Positions 46,270-58,754 of a stretch of 64,000 nt of DNA are shown one piece after another; the first letter of the stretch is position 1, and each line of letters opens with the position of its first letter. The notes beneath the pieces were generated by a model. The model had not been told where the DNA came from. It saw only the letters and a list, made by a program, of their open reading frames with translations, and did not search any database. The stretch is taken from contig CM038910.1 of assembly GCA_021904315.1 (NCBI GenBank), forward strand, positions 15,500,001-15,564,000, given 5' to 3'. The translations under genes were made by a program, and so were the position numbers. Source of the stretch: Sphagnum magellanicum. Its lineage: Eukaryota; Streptophyta; Sphagnopsida; Sphagnales; Sphagnaceae.

Positions 46270-48350
46270 TTTTTAAAAGATGAAAATTTCACAAAATCAT
46301 CATATTCCATGATGATGGAAGAATTTGAATATTGTAGTTTATTTAGAAAATTAAATGAAGAACAAAGATTAATATTTGTTGATGTTATGCATAGAAAACA
46401 ATTATACCCTGACACATCAATATGTTTATTTTTGATTGGGGGTGTTAGAACTAGTAAAACTTTTACATTAAAATTCATAATTCAAAAATTATTATGATTA
46501 TACAATATATAAATGTTCTTTAATTTAACAAAAACCAAGGCTTTACTTATGGCATCAATAGGTAAAGTTGCTTTCAATATTGATGATTTAACAATACATT
46601 CAACATTGAACATACTTGTTCAACAATCCTTATCTAGTTTACCAAACTTATCATCAGATTCATTAAATAGGCTTACATGTTGATATGAATGTTTAATGGT
46701 ATAGATAATAAGCTAAGATTCATAAAACACATTCAAAACAAATTATTTGGTGGTTTTGATGTTATCATGACAAGTGATTTCTATCAAACACTCCTTGTGA
46801 AAGATAGTTGGGTGAAAACATGGTAAAATATACCAATTGGTGATCCCTATTAACAAGTAAAAGTAGATTTGGAATCGTTTACATTTTAAGCATTTTAGTC
46901 ATGCCATAAATTTTGGGGTGTAATTATCATATTGAATAAACCATATACGATCATTCTTTATGTATGTTATTACTTTCACTAATTTATTTATCTATTGAAA
47001 GTTTATTACTTTGGTTGATATTGCAAATTTTCCAAATCAAACAATTCAAATGATGTGTTACTAATGTTTGAACCATTATGCAATTTGATACACATTTTTT
47101 GGAATTTGAATTTTTGGATTATGACAATGTGAAACCCTTCAAAAATAAGGTTTCCAGAAACTTAGGTTTGGCATCCAAAACATGTTTTTTGATATGATAC
47201 TAAAGTGTATTGCATGTGTTTGATTCATTAAATCATGCCCCAAACCCTTTCAAAATGCAACATATTTCCAAAAAAAAATTCCAAATTAAACTTTTTTGAC
47301 CTACTTTGAATCTATTTTCTCACAATAGGAAAAACTGGCAAATTTTGCAAAGTAGATTAAAAGTAGGTTTTTAAAAAGGTTGATACAACTTTTGAAACTT
47401 TCAAAAACTTCAACATATCACATTGGATGCCCTTGTGTAGTTCAAAAAGACAATCTCCTAAGGCATGACCTACTTTTTAATTTACTTCTCACAAATTTGT
47501 GTTTTTTAATTTGGGAAGACTATTTTTTTGGTATACTTTAGAATGTTTTTGCCCGGTTGAATCTTTCAAAATATTAAAGATAATGTTAATGCACTAGCAC
47601 CAATTTTTTTACAAACATATGTTTAATGTTATGAATTAAATAAAATTATACAATAGTTTGATATGTTCTTTATACAAACTTTGAACAAATTTTGTTCTGC
47701 AACAGACATACAAAAGATATTCAATTTGTAATTGATAACCACCCAACAATTTTAGTAGTTTGTATTTATTTTATACAAATAAACTTGTACAAAAACATAA
47801 TGAAAATGTGTTCACTAACACATTAAGCCCCACATTTATTTTTCAAACATTAGACATTAAACATGAATCATGCCCACCATTTTACAAATTCTCAAATGAT
47901 TCGAGTAAAATTGTGAGTTTGCATTTTACAATTCATATAAAAAAAATATTTTGGTTGAATTATGTGGTAGTAAGTATATAATTTTTGATGGTCTTGTGAA
48001 TGGAACTAATAACATTTTTAAAGCATCAACAACATATTGTGAAAAGAACCATTATATGGATAATGTTTCAAATTCTAAAATGGGAACACTAATAAGAAAA
48101 AAATATAGTCATTATTATGACAATAACATTGAATCAAAATGGACACCAATTGAACCTATCATCAAAGATATAAAAATTGGTAAATTCTAATCATTTATCA
48201 TAATAGGGATTCAATTTCCATTTCAACTTGTAGCAACAAAAATCATTCATTGTTCTCAGGGATTATTAGTAGATGAATTGGTTTTTAATCCCACTAACAT
48301 TTAAAAAACATAAGTTAACATATATATCATTATTCTGCATCTGAAAAAAT
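46270..48350 (+). pseudogene. Helitron PIF1-type helicase, decayed
   Basis: 46309-46497 reads LFRKLNEEQRLIFVDVMHRK, then ICLFLIGGVRTSKTFTLKFI. This is the start of a PIF1 helicase with a mutated Walker A (expected GG-A-G-T-G-K-T). It is followed by ALLMASIGKVAFNIDDLTIH, STLNILVQQSLSSLP, YLFYTNKLVQKHNENVF at 47757-47810, IIFDGLVNGTNNIFKA at 47975-48022, GTLIRKKYSHYY, WTPIEPIIKDIKIG and QLVATKIIHCSQGLLVDELV at 48226-48290. The block order matches the helicase half of Helitron RepHel through to its C-terminal SQG motif. Stops, shifts and a damaged ATP site rule out activity. The gap 46700-47700 is largely unreadable. Confidence 0.85.
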
Positions 48351-51300
48351 AAAAAATTGTTAATTCCTTTCCAACATGAAAATTTCTTAGGTAAGGCTTA
48401 GGTATGGATTAGTCTAAGATTATTCTTATTGAGATCCTTGATTTTCAGATCGGTTCTCACAATGAGAATATACTGATTTCACATTTGGTGATAATTGATT
48501 TGAGAATCAGATTGCCAGTTTCACCCAAGTGAGAATTAGGTTATTGAGAACTAATTACTTCGTTCTTAAATTGTTTCTTTAGAACTGGCTAATCTGTTTT
48601 GGTCCACTCATCATCAAGCATTGAGCCCCAGTACACGAAACATCCCATGTCTTCCCCCATTCCTTTATTGAATTGAGCCATTTTTGCAATGCTGAAAGCC
48701 CTAATTCTATGAGTTTCAAAAATAGACAAAAAAATGTGTGAGGATTTGATCTTCTTTGATTTTTTAAGTGTTCACTCATAGGCCTATCTACTTTAGTTAG
48801 AAAAGTTTAGGATTAATTTAGGTTAGATTAAGTTAGTTTAGGTTCTGAATTAGATTAGTTTAGTGAGGAGAGGAGAAAAGCATTGGGAGGCGACCCTTGA
48901 ACATACAAACATAAGTATATTTTTATTTTAAATTATTTTCTAACTGATTTTTTTAATGAATATAAATTTAAGATCTGGAGATTTTAAATAATAATGCAAA
49001 AAAAAATATTTTAATTTGATGTAATTTGTCGATTTTGGATTGTCACATCCTATAATGTATGCTTGTCAATCAAGCTTTTTTGTTTGGTAACAATGGATCT
49101 GTGCATGGAATGGCTAGTGCAAAATATCCCTCAAATAGATATTTTTAATCATACTCACCCTTGTGTAACTTTGTTGTCCACCTTTGTCATGCTTGATAAG
49201 AAACTCCAATAACACATCAATACCACATATAATATGCCCTTACAAAATACAACAAATGACCCTTCCTTAATGGTTCAAAATAATTGATTCTTGCATATTT
49301 TGTCAAGTTGTTAGAACACGTTTTAACTAGATAGATGCTTTAAATCATTATTTAATTGATTGATCTAGTTAGCAAGGTCGATTACTCTTGGTGTGTGATC
49401 TTGTGTTCTTCGAAAATAGTAAGTTAATGGATAGTCAATTCTTGATTTAGGCTTAATAGGGTGAAACCACACAGACTGGCACAGCAGTAGGAAACGCGAT
49501 TGCCAGAGAACTGGAGCTTTTCTGGTAGGTTATTGGAGTTTTTCAAAATAATTGAGAACCATTGTTACATACTAGAACCAGATATTTGAAATTGTTTAGA
49601 ACCATGGATATGAACTGTAAGAACCTCCCAGATAACCAATGGGCTCTGTTCCTTGGTTTCTAATAGCCAACCAACGCTGGTATGAACTCACAATCACACA
49701 GCGTCAAAGCAAACATGAAAGCTAACTACTCATAAGTTAACAGACACAATATTGAGAGCAAGAGTCATCACAAATTGGGTACAAAATCCAACCCAAATGC
49801 AGTAACACACTTGGATAAACAAATCAATTTAGCTTTTGTGTCATAATTGCACCTTTAGGTAATCCTCCAAGGATGCTCACAAATTTTGCTAACTATAAAA
49901 TCACCTGGATCTATATACAAGAGTTTTTACAAGCAATAGGTAATCAATTGACATGGTTGTAACAGACTGAATCATATGCTTGCAAATTCATTGCAAATTC
50001 CACACTCATGAAGAACAAGCAGTGCATTCCATCTGGACTGAAGCTTGTCCTGCACTGCAAATTTCCATTCCCCAGATGATCAATCCAACAGATCCAAGTA
50101 AAAAATCCAGGCAAGAAGTCTAGAAACACCTAGAACTTAAGAGTCACATGCAGAAAGACTAAATTGGCTTGTGTGCATGATCTTCTGAGTCCCTGAATGC
50201 TCGACTAGAGCTCCTTGCATAACAGATGAAAAAATCCCACAGTTTAAACTCCATAGCCTGAGATTCAATCAACATTGTGTGAACAAACTCACAAGATAGT
50301 CAATTAGAAGAAGGTGGATATGTGAGACTGCCCATTAATAGATCTGTCGTAGTTCACAAACCCTGGAATTAGGGTTTGATTTGATACTCTGTTATCACCA
50401 GTAGTTCTAGAGTATGTCCAGGTCTTGCTGCTTCTCTTCCTTGTTCCTTCCCTGGAATTTCTTACTTGCTGTTTAATTTGAGTTCTCAATCTCTAAAAAT
50501 GTAGGTACAGGTTTGATTGTTTCCAGTTTAAAGGTGAAAAAGATGAACAAAATTTAGCAAAGCATAAGTGGCCCAAGCATACATGAGGCAGCACCTTGTG
50601 GCTAAAGAAGTGGACAAAAGCAGCAAAGCCATGGATTATGCTGCTAATTCTTCAACAGAATGCTCCTGGAGGTGCAACATATTGTTCTTTTGAACTCAGG
50701 CCATGATTCTTGTAACATGTGAACAGTGCAATTGTGGGCATATTGGGCTGAATTTGGCATTGGATATCTAGTTCAACAATACAGTTCTTGAACTTGGGGT
50801 AGTGCATCCAAAATTATCTGTATGTATGTGTGTGTATGCTTGTTTTAATTGTGGTAGCTCACAAAGAGAGACTGTTTTGTTTATAACCAGCCTGTAGCAG
50901 GTTGAATTTGAAGGAGTTGCAATTTCAATGTCTTTGCGGTGGTGAGTTTCCTTGTTTGACATACATGTGGGCCAAATGAAGTTTTTGCAGCTTGATTTGC
51001 TTCCTGGCACTGATTGTTCAACAGTGAATTCAAAAACACAAATTACATTGTGGTGCTTTGAATTACAGCCATGAATCTTACAATTAATATCAGAAATCTG
51101 TGCGATGTGTGCAAGAACAGGCTCAGTAGGCATAATTTGCAAAATTACTACTGCTAGATTTTGTCACAAAATCTACTTCAGAATTTGCAAAATTGCAGAC
51201 CTTGAATGAACAAGTACTGAGTGTTTCTGATTAGATCATCTGCTTATAGAATCTGCTTATACAATTTTTCACCACTAGTTATACCCAGATGATCTGTATA

Positions 51301-51714
51301 GACGTAAGCTGTACAAAGCTTAGACTTGAGAAGCAGCTGCAAATTAAATTAGGAAGATTTTGCAGGCAATTTAAACTTCTGAATATTGATGCTGCAAAAG
51401 GAATCTGAGTTTGCACAGACAGTGGCCAGTACATGAGCTTAGACTCCTCTCGAGTCTAGACGTAACACTACTGACTATGGTCTTGAATACTAGTGTACTA
51501 GTACCTGTGAAGAGTACTGCACCCAAGCACCAAAAGATTGCCCTCCCTAATATTTTCTTCTGACCAAGCTGCTGCACCAATACACATGAAATCTTCACAG
51601 AACTTCCCATGATCCGACATGCAATTGTCAAACTGCTGTAGTATGTATGTATATAGGTATGTGTACAACCTTGGTGCAGCAGCAGCAAGAGCTAGACTGC
51701 ACTAGCTTTACGGC
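48351..51714. other. Intergenic DNA, no gene seen
   Basis: From 48351 to about 49600 it is AT-rich, with a TTTAGGTTAGATTAAG-type low-complexity stretch at 48800-48870 and several GAGAAC/AGAACC phrases. From 49600 to 51714 the base composition is closer to that of genes, but frames are short and unrecognised. The last part should contain the 3' untranslated end of the carbonic anhydrase gene. Confidence 0.5.
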
Positions 51715-54523
51715 TTAAGTGCGCTCAACATCCCAGGTGGTCAATTTTCCCGAGAGATCGTAGTGAAAGCCATGGAGCTGGAGACGTCCATCCTTGACAC
51801 GCTCCGCAATGTATGGGTAGGTCAGCAAGTTCTTCAGTGAGATATTCACAGCTTCCTGCACCACCATGAGCAGGCAACAACATTGACAAACAGTTAGCTG
51901 ACGGTACTAGTAGTTAGCTGAGAATCATTAGAAATGTGCACACAACAGTCTTCCCGAAAGCCGGAGATCGAAAGATGGGAATTAATTATTGTTGCTTTCA
52001 ACAAGCGAAAAATGTGAGCTAGCTGAATTTTATTGTCACCTTCTCTGCAAAGCTCTTCTGTTCTTCTTCCGATTTGTGGCCGAGGAGTGCGAGCGCCTTC
52101 TCCTTAGCTGGAAGTGCAGACTTTATCCAGGTTCCAATGGAGTCACTGATGACATCACAACCCACCGAAGATACAAACATCAGTATATTATGCTTCTAGT
52201 TCGATTGCCAGGCTGCTTCCTTCCGCAGAACCCGGCCAAATGTTACGATGCGCTGCTGCAGCTCAAAGCTCGCGAACACACTAGTGCAGAGATTGAGAAA
52301 AAGGATTTTTTGCATACGTTGTGAAATCGTCGCGAGCAAAAAGAGCATTGATACCACCGCAGCCGCTGTGTCCCGCCACGACAATGTGCTGAATCTGTAC
52401 GACCGTAAGATCAAATTCCCATGAACTCCGGTTAGTGATGATATTCACGCGGTTGATGATGATCTTGTGAAGTAATTCACGATGAAGCTCAACTTCCAAG
52501 TTCGAAGTATTCAGACAGGGATAATATGACTCCTGCTGCCATGGACTGCATTGTCTGTCGTCTAGATGCTAGTTTTATCATGAGAGATTGCTGACCTCTG
52601 CAGCAGACAATGCAAGTACTATCGTTGCATTTAAGGCTGATCTGAGACAAAGGTTTGAAGGCAAAACAGACAACGAGATGATCTCATGATGGCGGAAGCC
52701 ACTGCAGACAGATTGTCGACGGCCGCGTGCATGGCTTCCTTCAAACACAAGAAACACTGTATGTACGCAATTTCTAGCTGGGTTCCTGCACGACTCACCT
52801 TGATAACAGTAACAGCAAACAGTGTAGCGGAGCTTGGTCCGTGATCATGGCCTTCCTGGATTGACAAGATCGACACAGGACAACAAAATTGGCGTGAATT
52901 CGAGATCTTTGTGACCTTGGAGGCAAAACCCCAAGGACCGACTAGGGATCATATCAAACATGATGCAATATGGATCTATTCAAGATTTCTGATTGCAGGT
53001 GTTGAAGAAAGCAATCAGCGACACTGAAATCTTGAGCTGCATCCTTGAGGAGCAATGTTAAAACTAAAGCTATCGAACGGCCAATTCGGTGGTGGCCGCG
53101 TCAACATGATGCCCGACCCATGAAGAGCTTTCAGTACAACAGAGACTTTATAGGTATCGACTTGGCCGGTCGACAAGAGATGATCATCAGCTTCAGACAT
53201 GATGAGGAGCTGTACTAGCTAGCTAGTTAGGGGTAATGATCTTCTTCGCGCGGACCTTTCCAGGCTCGTAGGGGTGAACAAAGTTGGCGACGTTGCGCAA
53301 GACGAAAGATTCACCGATATCAAGTCCGTAAAGTATTGCCGGGTCGACACGGGAATCGATGCACGTGATGATCAGCACCTGCGCAGGCCTCAAGCAATCA
53401 ATTCCCGTAAGATCACAATATGTTTCAAACAAATCTTCTGGAAAATGTAGCAAGCACTTGTGGATCCTTGATGTTCACTAGCGTAATTTCACACTCTGGA
53501 TACACTAGTGCGATTATCATCTTCAAGGAATCCGGTCATTCCTCACAGCAATAATGAATGCGCAGCTTGAAGCTGGCAGTTGAATCACGGATCTCATGGA
53601 CGTATAAGTCTGTACAATCACAAGCTACTTAATAGAGTCTGTACCTTTGGCTCCTGTGACTCTGCGAGTTTCTTGTACTTCTCTGGCTCAGCCCTGCAAA
53701 CATAACAACCCAATTGGTTTGGAATGTCGCTTGCAGCTGGGTCCCCACTGCAGCAAGCTAGATCTTATCTCATTTGACAACATTGAATGTTCAGCTAGAG
53801 ACTAAAAGAAGCTCTAGAGATCACGACGAATCATGTCCAGAGCACTGCATTACACAAAAATGCGCGGCGAGCTCGATCGTCGCACTCAATGCAGAGCCTA
53901 CGATGCTGCTGAAATGGACAGCTTTGCAAATTCAGCATCATGTTACACTAAATTAGAACACTAAATTACTTACAAGTACTTCTCGAGCTTGAATGTCTTG
54001 AATCCTTCCTTGAATTTGTCGATGACTCCGTCTCCATGTCCCGCGGATTCAGGGCTGTAATTCTCGTCCACAACTCTGAGGTTCTTAATCTCTAGACCCT
54101 CTGCCAAAAGCCGAGGCTGCTGCTGCTGCTCCGTCACGGCCCACACACACAAACAATTTACAAAGTCACTCAAAATTCCCAACTCTGAGCAGCTACTGTA
54201 AAACTCAGCAACAAAAAAAACCAAGTTAGTTTCCAGGGTCAAATCTAGGGCAACTTCGAATCTTAGAGAGAAAATTATGTCATCAGATCTAATTGTGCAT
54301 GCGTCAATTAAAAGCCTCGAACCCAATTACAACAACACATGAAAATCTTGAATAATATTATAATTTGAGGAACAAATTACTTGAACAAAGAATCGGAATC
54401 TTCATGAAGAGCTACAACATATCGACAAAAGGAAAAATTCGATAAAGTTTGTTTCACACACAAACACACAAAAAAAACAGAGACACAAGACATTGTATAG
54501 AAAAAACATACCACAGTGCTCAT
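51715..54523 (-). CDS. Beta-carbonic anhydrase
   Basis: Zinc enzyme interconverting CO2 and bicarbonate. Eight exons (54512-54523, 53974-54128, 53645-53693, 53256-53378, 52799-52855, 52318-52394, 52040-52145, 51715-51855) join in phase to 239 aa. Seen: CIDSR (Cys78 zinc ligand; Asp80-Arg82 dyad), ESFVLRNVANFVHPY, GHSGCGGI (His141 and Cys144 zinc ligands), WIKSALPAK, and a C-terminal HGFHYDLSGKLTTWDV. All catalytic residues are present. The N-terminus (MSTVQQQQPR) shows no evident chloroplast transit peptide, so a cytosolic location is likely. The 12-nt first exon was chosen because it supplies an ATG with a GTATGT donor in the right phase. The second exon begins at a run of four in-frame CAG acceptors. 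The exon 4 donor (GTCCGC) is weak. Length fits plant-type beta-CAs without transit peptide. Confidence 0.93.
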
Positions 54524-54680
54524 TTTGGAGGACTGAAGAAGTCACAGAAAAAAGAAAATTATTGAGAGCTGAGGAATTTTTTTTTGTTTGCTAGAGCCGA
54601 TCGAGAAGACTTAATGGGTCGTTGTGAAAGCCCCGCCAAAGCACTCAAGTGATGGAAGCTCCATGGAGGTGGAGATGGGA

Positions 54681-54687
54681 TTTTATA
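54681..54687 (-). promoter_or_regulatory. Probable TATA box of beta-carbonic anhydrase
   Basis: TATAAAA on the minus strand (within GGATTATAAAATCCC), 158 bp upstream of the start codon, the only such motif in the GC-richer upstream region. Confidence 0.5.
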
Positions 54688-54789
54688 ATCCAAAGATTGG
54701 TGTCGACAGTGCAGGCGAGGATGCGACGCAAGCACAAAAGCACGCGCGCGGCGAGCTCTTCTTCGCCCATGCCACGGTACTACGCTTTG

Positions 54790-56309
54790 TGACGGATGAC
54801 TGACGTCGTTATTTCTTCTTTTCGGGATTTCTTTTCCCAAACCAAAAACCTCACCAACGCGCAAGAAATACTAAGGAAAAAAAAACACCCAAGGGATGTG
54901 GGGATGAGTTTGTTGGCTCTTTGCATTGGTGTAGGATTTGGACCAATGTTGGGACTGGTAAGGGTCAGTGTAAAATGCACAAATATCCATCATCTAAAAC
55001 AATGTAAGTGCCAATTTTGTGGAATTTATGTTTACCTTGCTCCTCTTCTGCTGTAAGTTACAGAATCCAATGTAAATGTTTTTGGCAAACATAAATGAAC
55101 AAGGTTTTGAGAAAGAATTCCTATTGGATACATCCAGTGGCTCATATGTCTTATTTGGATTTCTTTTGAAAACCACTAACAAGTGTGCACTGTTTGCAAT
55201 TGAGAATTAAGCATCAAGTATTTTGGACGCCAACTTCCAACTATAGCCACATCATTAGGATTCTCCTTTTGAACCCATGGTTTATTGAATCTTTTTTTAC
55301 ATCAGTCTATCTCTTCTTCTTTTTTTTCTTTTAATATATTAGGGAAGGTGAATTCAGTGAAATTAAGAAAATTTTCTGTTTCAAATTTATGCATTTTAGT
55401 AAATTGTGAACCAAACAAGAGTTGCTTGACAACTTAAAATTTTTGGAAGCAAATTTTTTTTTCTTAATTTTATTTGACATGCTTTACACAACAAGCAAGC
55501 ATAAATCATTTACACTTACACATGGAGGGTTAAGCATATACACTTGCACAAATGTGAATAAGAAGTTTTACACTTACATAGAGTGTAAATAAATTTGATA
55601 CTTGCAATTGCATGACAAGTATGTCTAAAATCATATGCACACACAACACTCATTTAGATATAAAATGTTGTAAGGAAGACAATATGCATAGATATAGTAT
55701 TTGGGCCTAAAATTTTGGCTCAATCTTGAATCAATGTGATATTTGGCATATTATATGTGCATATGATGGATGGGCATGTTTCATAAAAGTGCATGCATAT
55801 AAATGAAAGGTTCTAAATCTAATTTTCAATTTGATCATGCTTGTCATTATGCAATGAACTATCATATACATATTAATTAGTTCATGGGTCACTCACACTT
55901 TTCCCTTCTTTTTTTTTTTGCGTGAAGGAGCCACATTGATTGGCCCATCACAATTGTTTCTGGAGCATTGGGCACTTTTCAATAGAAGCAACTCTTTGGA
56001 CCCCAGTTACAAAATATAAACAAATGTGCTCCCCTTTAGCCTACCTTTTCAGTTTATATACATGAGAGTTGAACTTTTGGCAAACCATACAGGATAAAAT
56101 TGAGGTGCTATTGGGAACCCCATGGGAACTTGATGGGAACACATTGGGAATAAGGGGGAAAAACAAAAATCTCTCTCCAAATCGACCCACAAGTCCATGT
56201 GTGAAGAAGACGTCGAAATCAACTGGTTTGAAATAATACACAAAACTTTCCGATGGGGCTAGCAACTTTTCAAAGTAAGGTAAACTAAACACATATCAAA
56301 TCTTTGTAT
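54790..56309. other. Intergenic DNA, no gene seen
   Basis: The plus-strand frame 54796-55056 and the minus-strand frames around 56041-56292 have no recognisable motif. The rest is AT-rich, with repeated TACACTTACACA phrases near 55500-55600. Confidence 0.5.
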
Positions 56310-56484
56310 CCGCTGGTTTCACTAGTCCTTTTCTGGGACCATGGGCCCTCAAAAAGGTTCTGGGTTTCAAACCCACTGGTGGTGCAGGTGAAAGTCCCAT
56401 CCACCCTCTGCCACTGAGGTTGACTTGGGCTGCTACGGCTTGTCAGGTTGGGTGTGATGTTGTGCTTAAAATAATAATAATAAT
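56310..56484 (+). mobile_element. tRNA-derived SINE, copy 2
   Basis: Matches the SINE at 8328-8508 from TTCTGGGACC through B-box-like GGGTTTCAAACCC, GGTGCAGGTGAAA, GGTTGACTTGGG, ACGGCTTGTCAGGT and GATGTTGTGCTTAAA. The tail is (AAT)n at 56468-56484 instead of poly(A). No clear target-site duplication is visible. Two copies with a common body but different tails at unlinked positions confirm a dispersed family. Confidence 0.75.
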
Positions 56485-57719
56485 CCACTAAAAGGACTTT
56501 TTTTGAGGTGCTTCTTGTATGTGCAGAACCTGATGTCCTGATGTTATTGTAGTGGTGAAAGCCCTTATGTTGCTTTGGCTCTCCCAGTGGCGCATTTCTC
56601 CAGGATTCATTGGCTGTCGAAGGAGCCCTGCCAATCATGGAGTTATTCTGACTTCTAACACATTCCCCTAGGAACAAGGGAACGAGCTCCTGGTGGCCAA
56701 TTCTACCAGGCTAAGACTCACCCTGCCTGGTCAGTGATTGCTCGCCTAGCAGAATTAACCATGGTACCAGTGAGGGTGTTGGTTCACCCAAGGCCTGGGG
56801 ATGTCCCTTGGACAAGGTTTTTACCTTCAGAAAAGGTTTTTACCTATCTTTTGTATTATTTCTCTATGAGTATATATGTTGTTTGTACTTGTCATTGAAA
56901 AATATCTTTCACTGATTGTAGTTTAGGGCTGCCTGAATGTAGGACACTATTTTCTATTTTGGTGCAACAACCATCATCATGTGTGCTCGAAAATCATAAT
57001 TTCATTTTAGCCAGAAAGATAAAAACAATTCGTTACTTTGGTCATCCATGTGTGAACAAAGAAAATTCAAATTCCCCAGAAACACTCACTCACGCTTTTT
57101 TATACAAATAAACCACCCATAAAATTTTCAAAAAGTTAAAAAACTGGACAGCTTGTTACGTTAATGATTTTGAGGACATATTATGTCACTTTTTAGGTCT
57201 AAAACAAATCAAATAGACAAAATCCATCCTATAAAGGAAACCACAAACAATTTGGGCACCAGGACGGGTCACCCACTCCCAGTCACCAAGCAAAACAAAA
57301 CGAAAAATTTGAGGTTTTCAAATTGTAAAAAATTGACATTGAATTGTTTTTATTGTCATTGTGTTCATTTCAGCATCCAACATCTGTCCTTTTCATTAAT
57401 TGTCCATAAGTTTATATGATCAAGTTTCAAGTCTCCTTTTCAAAATTTAATATAATAGTCCAAAATCATTTATGTGAGGCAAATGACTTTTCTATATATG
57501 GGGGCATGGGCATCTTACCCCGCAGCTCATTAGATAAGGTTCCTTTTTAACTGCTTCCAAGTAGTACTGTTACCCACGTCTCTTCGCTCCTTTGAGAAGT
57601 GAGAAGGAGGATTTGTTTTTAGCTCTGCCTACTAAAAGGAGCAGGAGGACCAGGTTCAGGGTACCCGAGATTGAGGCCCTCTCATCCCAGTTTTTCTTGC
57701 AACAAAGAAGGCAAAAGTG
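56485..57719. other. Intergenic DNA, no gene seen
   Basis: A GC-richer stretch follows the SINE to about 56830 (TCCTGGTGGCCAATTCTACC, GATGTCCCTTGGACAAGG) and may be part of another repeat, but I see no coding or terminal structure. The remainder is AT-rich. Confidence 0.45.
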
Positions 57720-57809
57720 GAAAAATCTAATGTGGCTTTTGCACCTTTCCTTGAAGGAAAATTCGAAAAATCTAATGTGGCTTTTCCACCTTTCCTTGAG
57801 GAAAAATGG
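57720..57809. repeat. 45-bp tandem duplication
   Basis: AAAAATCTAATGTGGCTTTT followed by (G/C)CACCTTTCCTTGA(A)GGAAAA occurs at 57721 and 57766 with a few differences. Both frames across it stay open because 45 is a multiple of three, which explains the apparent ORFs there. Confidence 0.85.
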
Positions 57810-58109
57810 AAGAGTTTTCACACTTAAAATGGATTAATTTTAAACTGTTTGTTTGTCCATGAAGCTATGGATAGTGAGAACAGAATCTTTGGAAGCAAAA
57901 CTTGTCTACATACGATGAATCGAATCCCGCAAGGCAGAATTTTAAATAGTAAATTATAGTTCCAAATTTGTGTTGCCAAGACCCCCAAAAAAAATGAGAA
58001 ACTAATAAAATCTCAAAGCTGATATGTGTAGGGTAAGTAGCAGTGTGGGATGGTTCTTTACTTTTATTGTCTAAACCTTCAGTTCCAGTTTTTTTTTTTA
58101 ACTCAGAAT

Positions 58110-58530
58110 TGTCTCAATTCTAGTCCGAAATTCCACACACTAATAGAACTAAGAATCTGGTTCCACACATTCATTTTTTCAAAAACAAAATTCTGGTTTC
58201 AATTCTGGGTTCAATTCTAAAAATGTCCTATTTGGATCCAGTTCTTACTAACCAGGACCAGAACTGACAGTTAACTACTAGTTTGCCACTGATTGACCCC
58301 CAATTCTATCCCTAATATTTTTCAACAAAATGTATGCTAGGTTCGGTTAAGAAATGAGGAAAATATTGAAAAGTGCTTGACGATAAGATAAGTATGTGTT
58401 TGGTGATAAGCAATTCTACCCTAGTTCCCGTTTCACACATAAATAGAATCAAGAATCCAACTCAGTTTTTCAAAAGAATAGGAGTCCAGTTCCGGTTCAA
58501 ATCCAATTCTTACTAGCTAGAATCAAAACC
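58110..58530. repeat. Direct repeat of an AATTCTGGTTCAAATCC-type segment
   Basis: Segment 58115-58280 (CACACACTAATAGAACTAAG, TTCATTTTTTCAAAA, CCAGTTCTTACTA, ACCAGGACCAGAACTGACAG) recurs diverged at 58430-58535 (CACACATAAATAGAATCAAG, TCAGTTTTTCAAAA, CCAATTCTTACTAGCTAGAA). Similar phrases occur reverse-complemented near 31330-31450, pointing to a dispersed repeat. Confidence 0.6.
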
Positions 58531-58754
58531 AACAGTTCTTACATGCCAAAGTGGGTACCCATGCAATATTGGTAAGTATTAAGAACAGGGAAACACTAAA
58601 CACCTTGCAATGAGCTCCATCTGATGCATTTTTCTGTCGACCATGTTCAGCATATAGGATTACATGGTTCTATCATAGGGTTTGATTGATTTGACCATAC
58701 TGTTTAAGGTAAAGAAAAAAGTAGCACTAATGCTATTCAAAATAGAAAACTATG

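Noticed and set aside
53970..54326. Longer N-terminus for carbonic anhydrase (open frame extending to 54326)
   Set aside because: The sequence upstream of the Gln run is intron-like (T-rich, poly-GT, ends in CAG) and would add a hydrophobic stretch unlike the family; the short exon at 54512-54523 fits phase and donor consensus.
54796..55056. 86-codon plus-strand frame upstream of the carbonic anhydrase gene
   Set aside because: Divergent, no homology cue, composition falls into AT-rich intergenic sequence halfway. No promoter or splice support.
57570..57837. Open frames on both strands near 57.7 kb
   Set aside because: Kept open by a 45-bp tandem duplication (multiple of three); the repeated peptide is a by-product.
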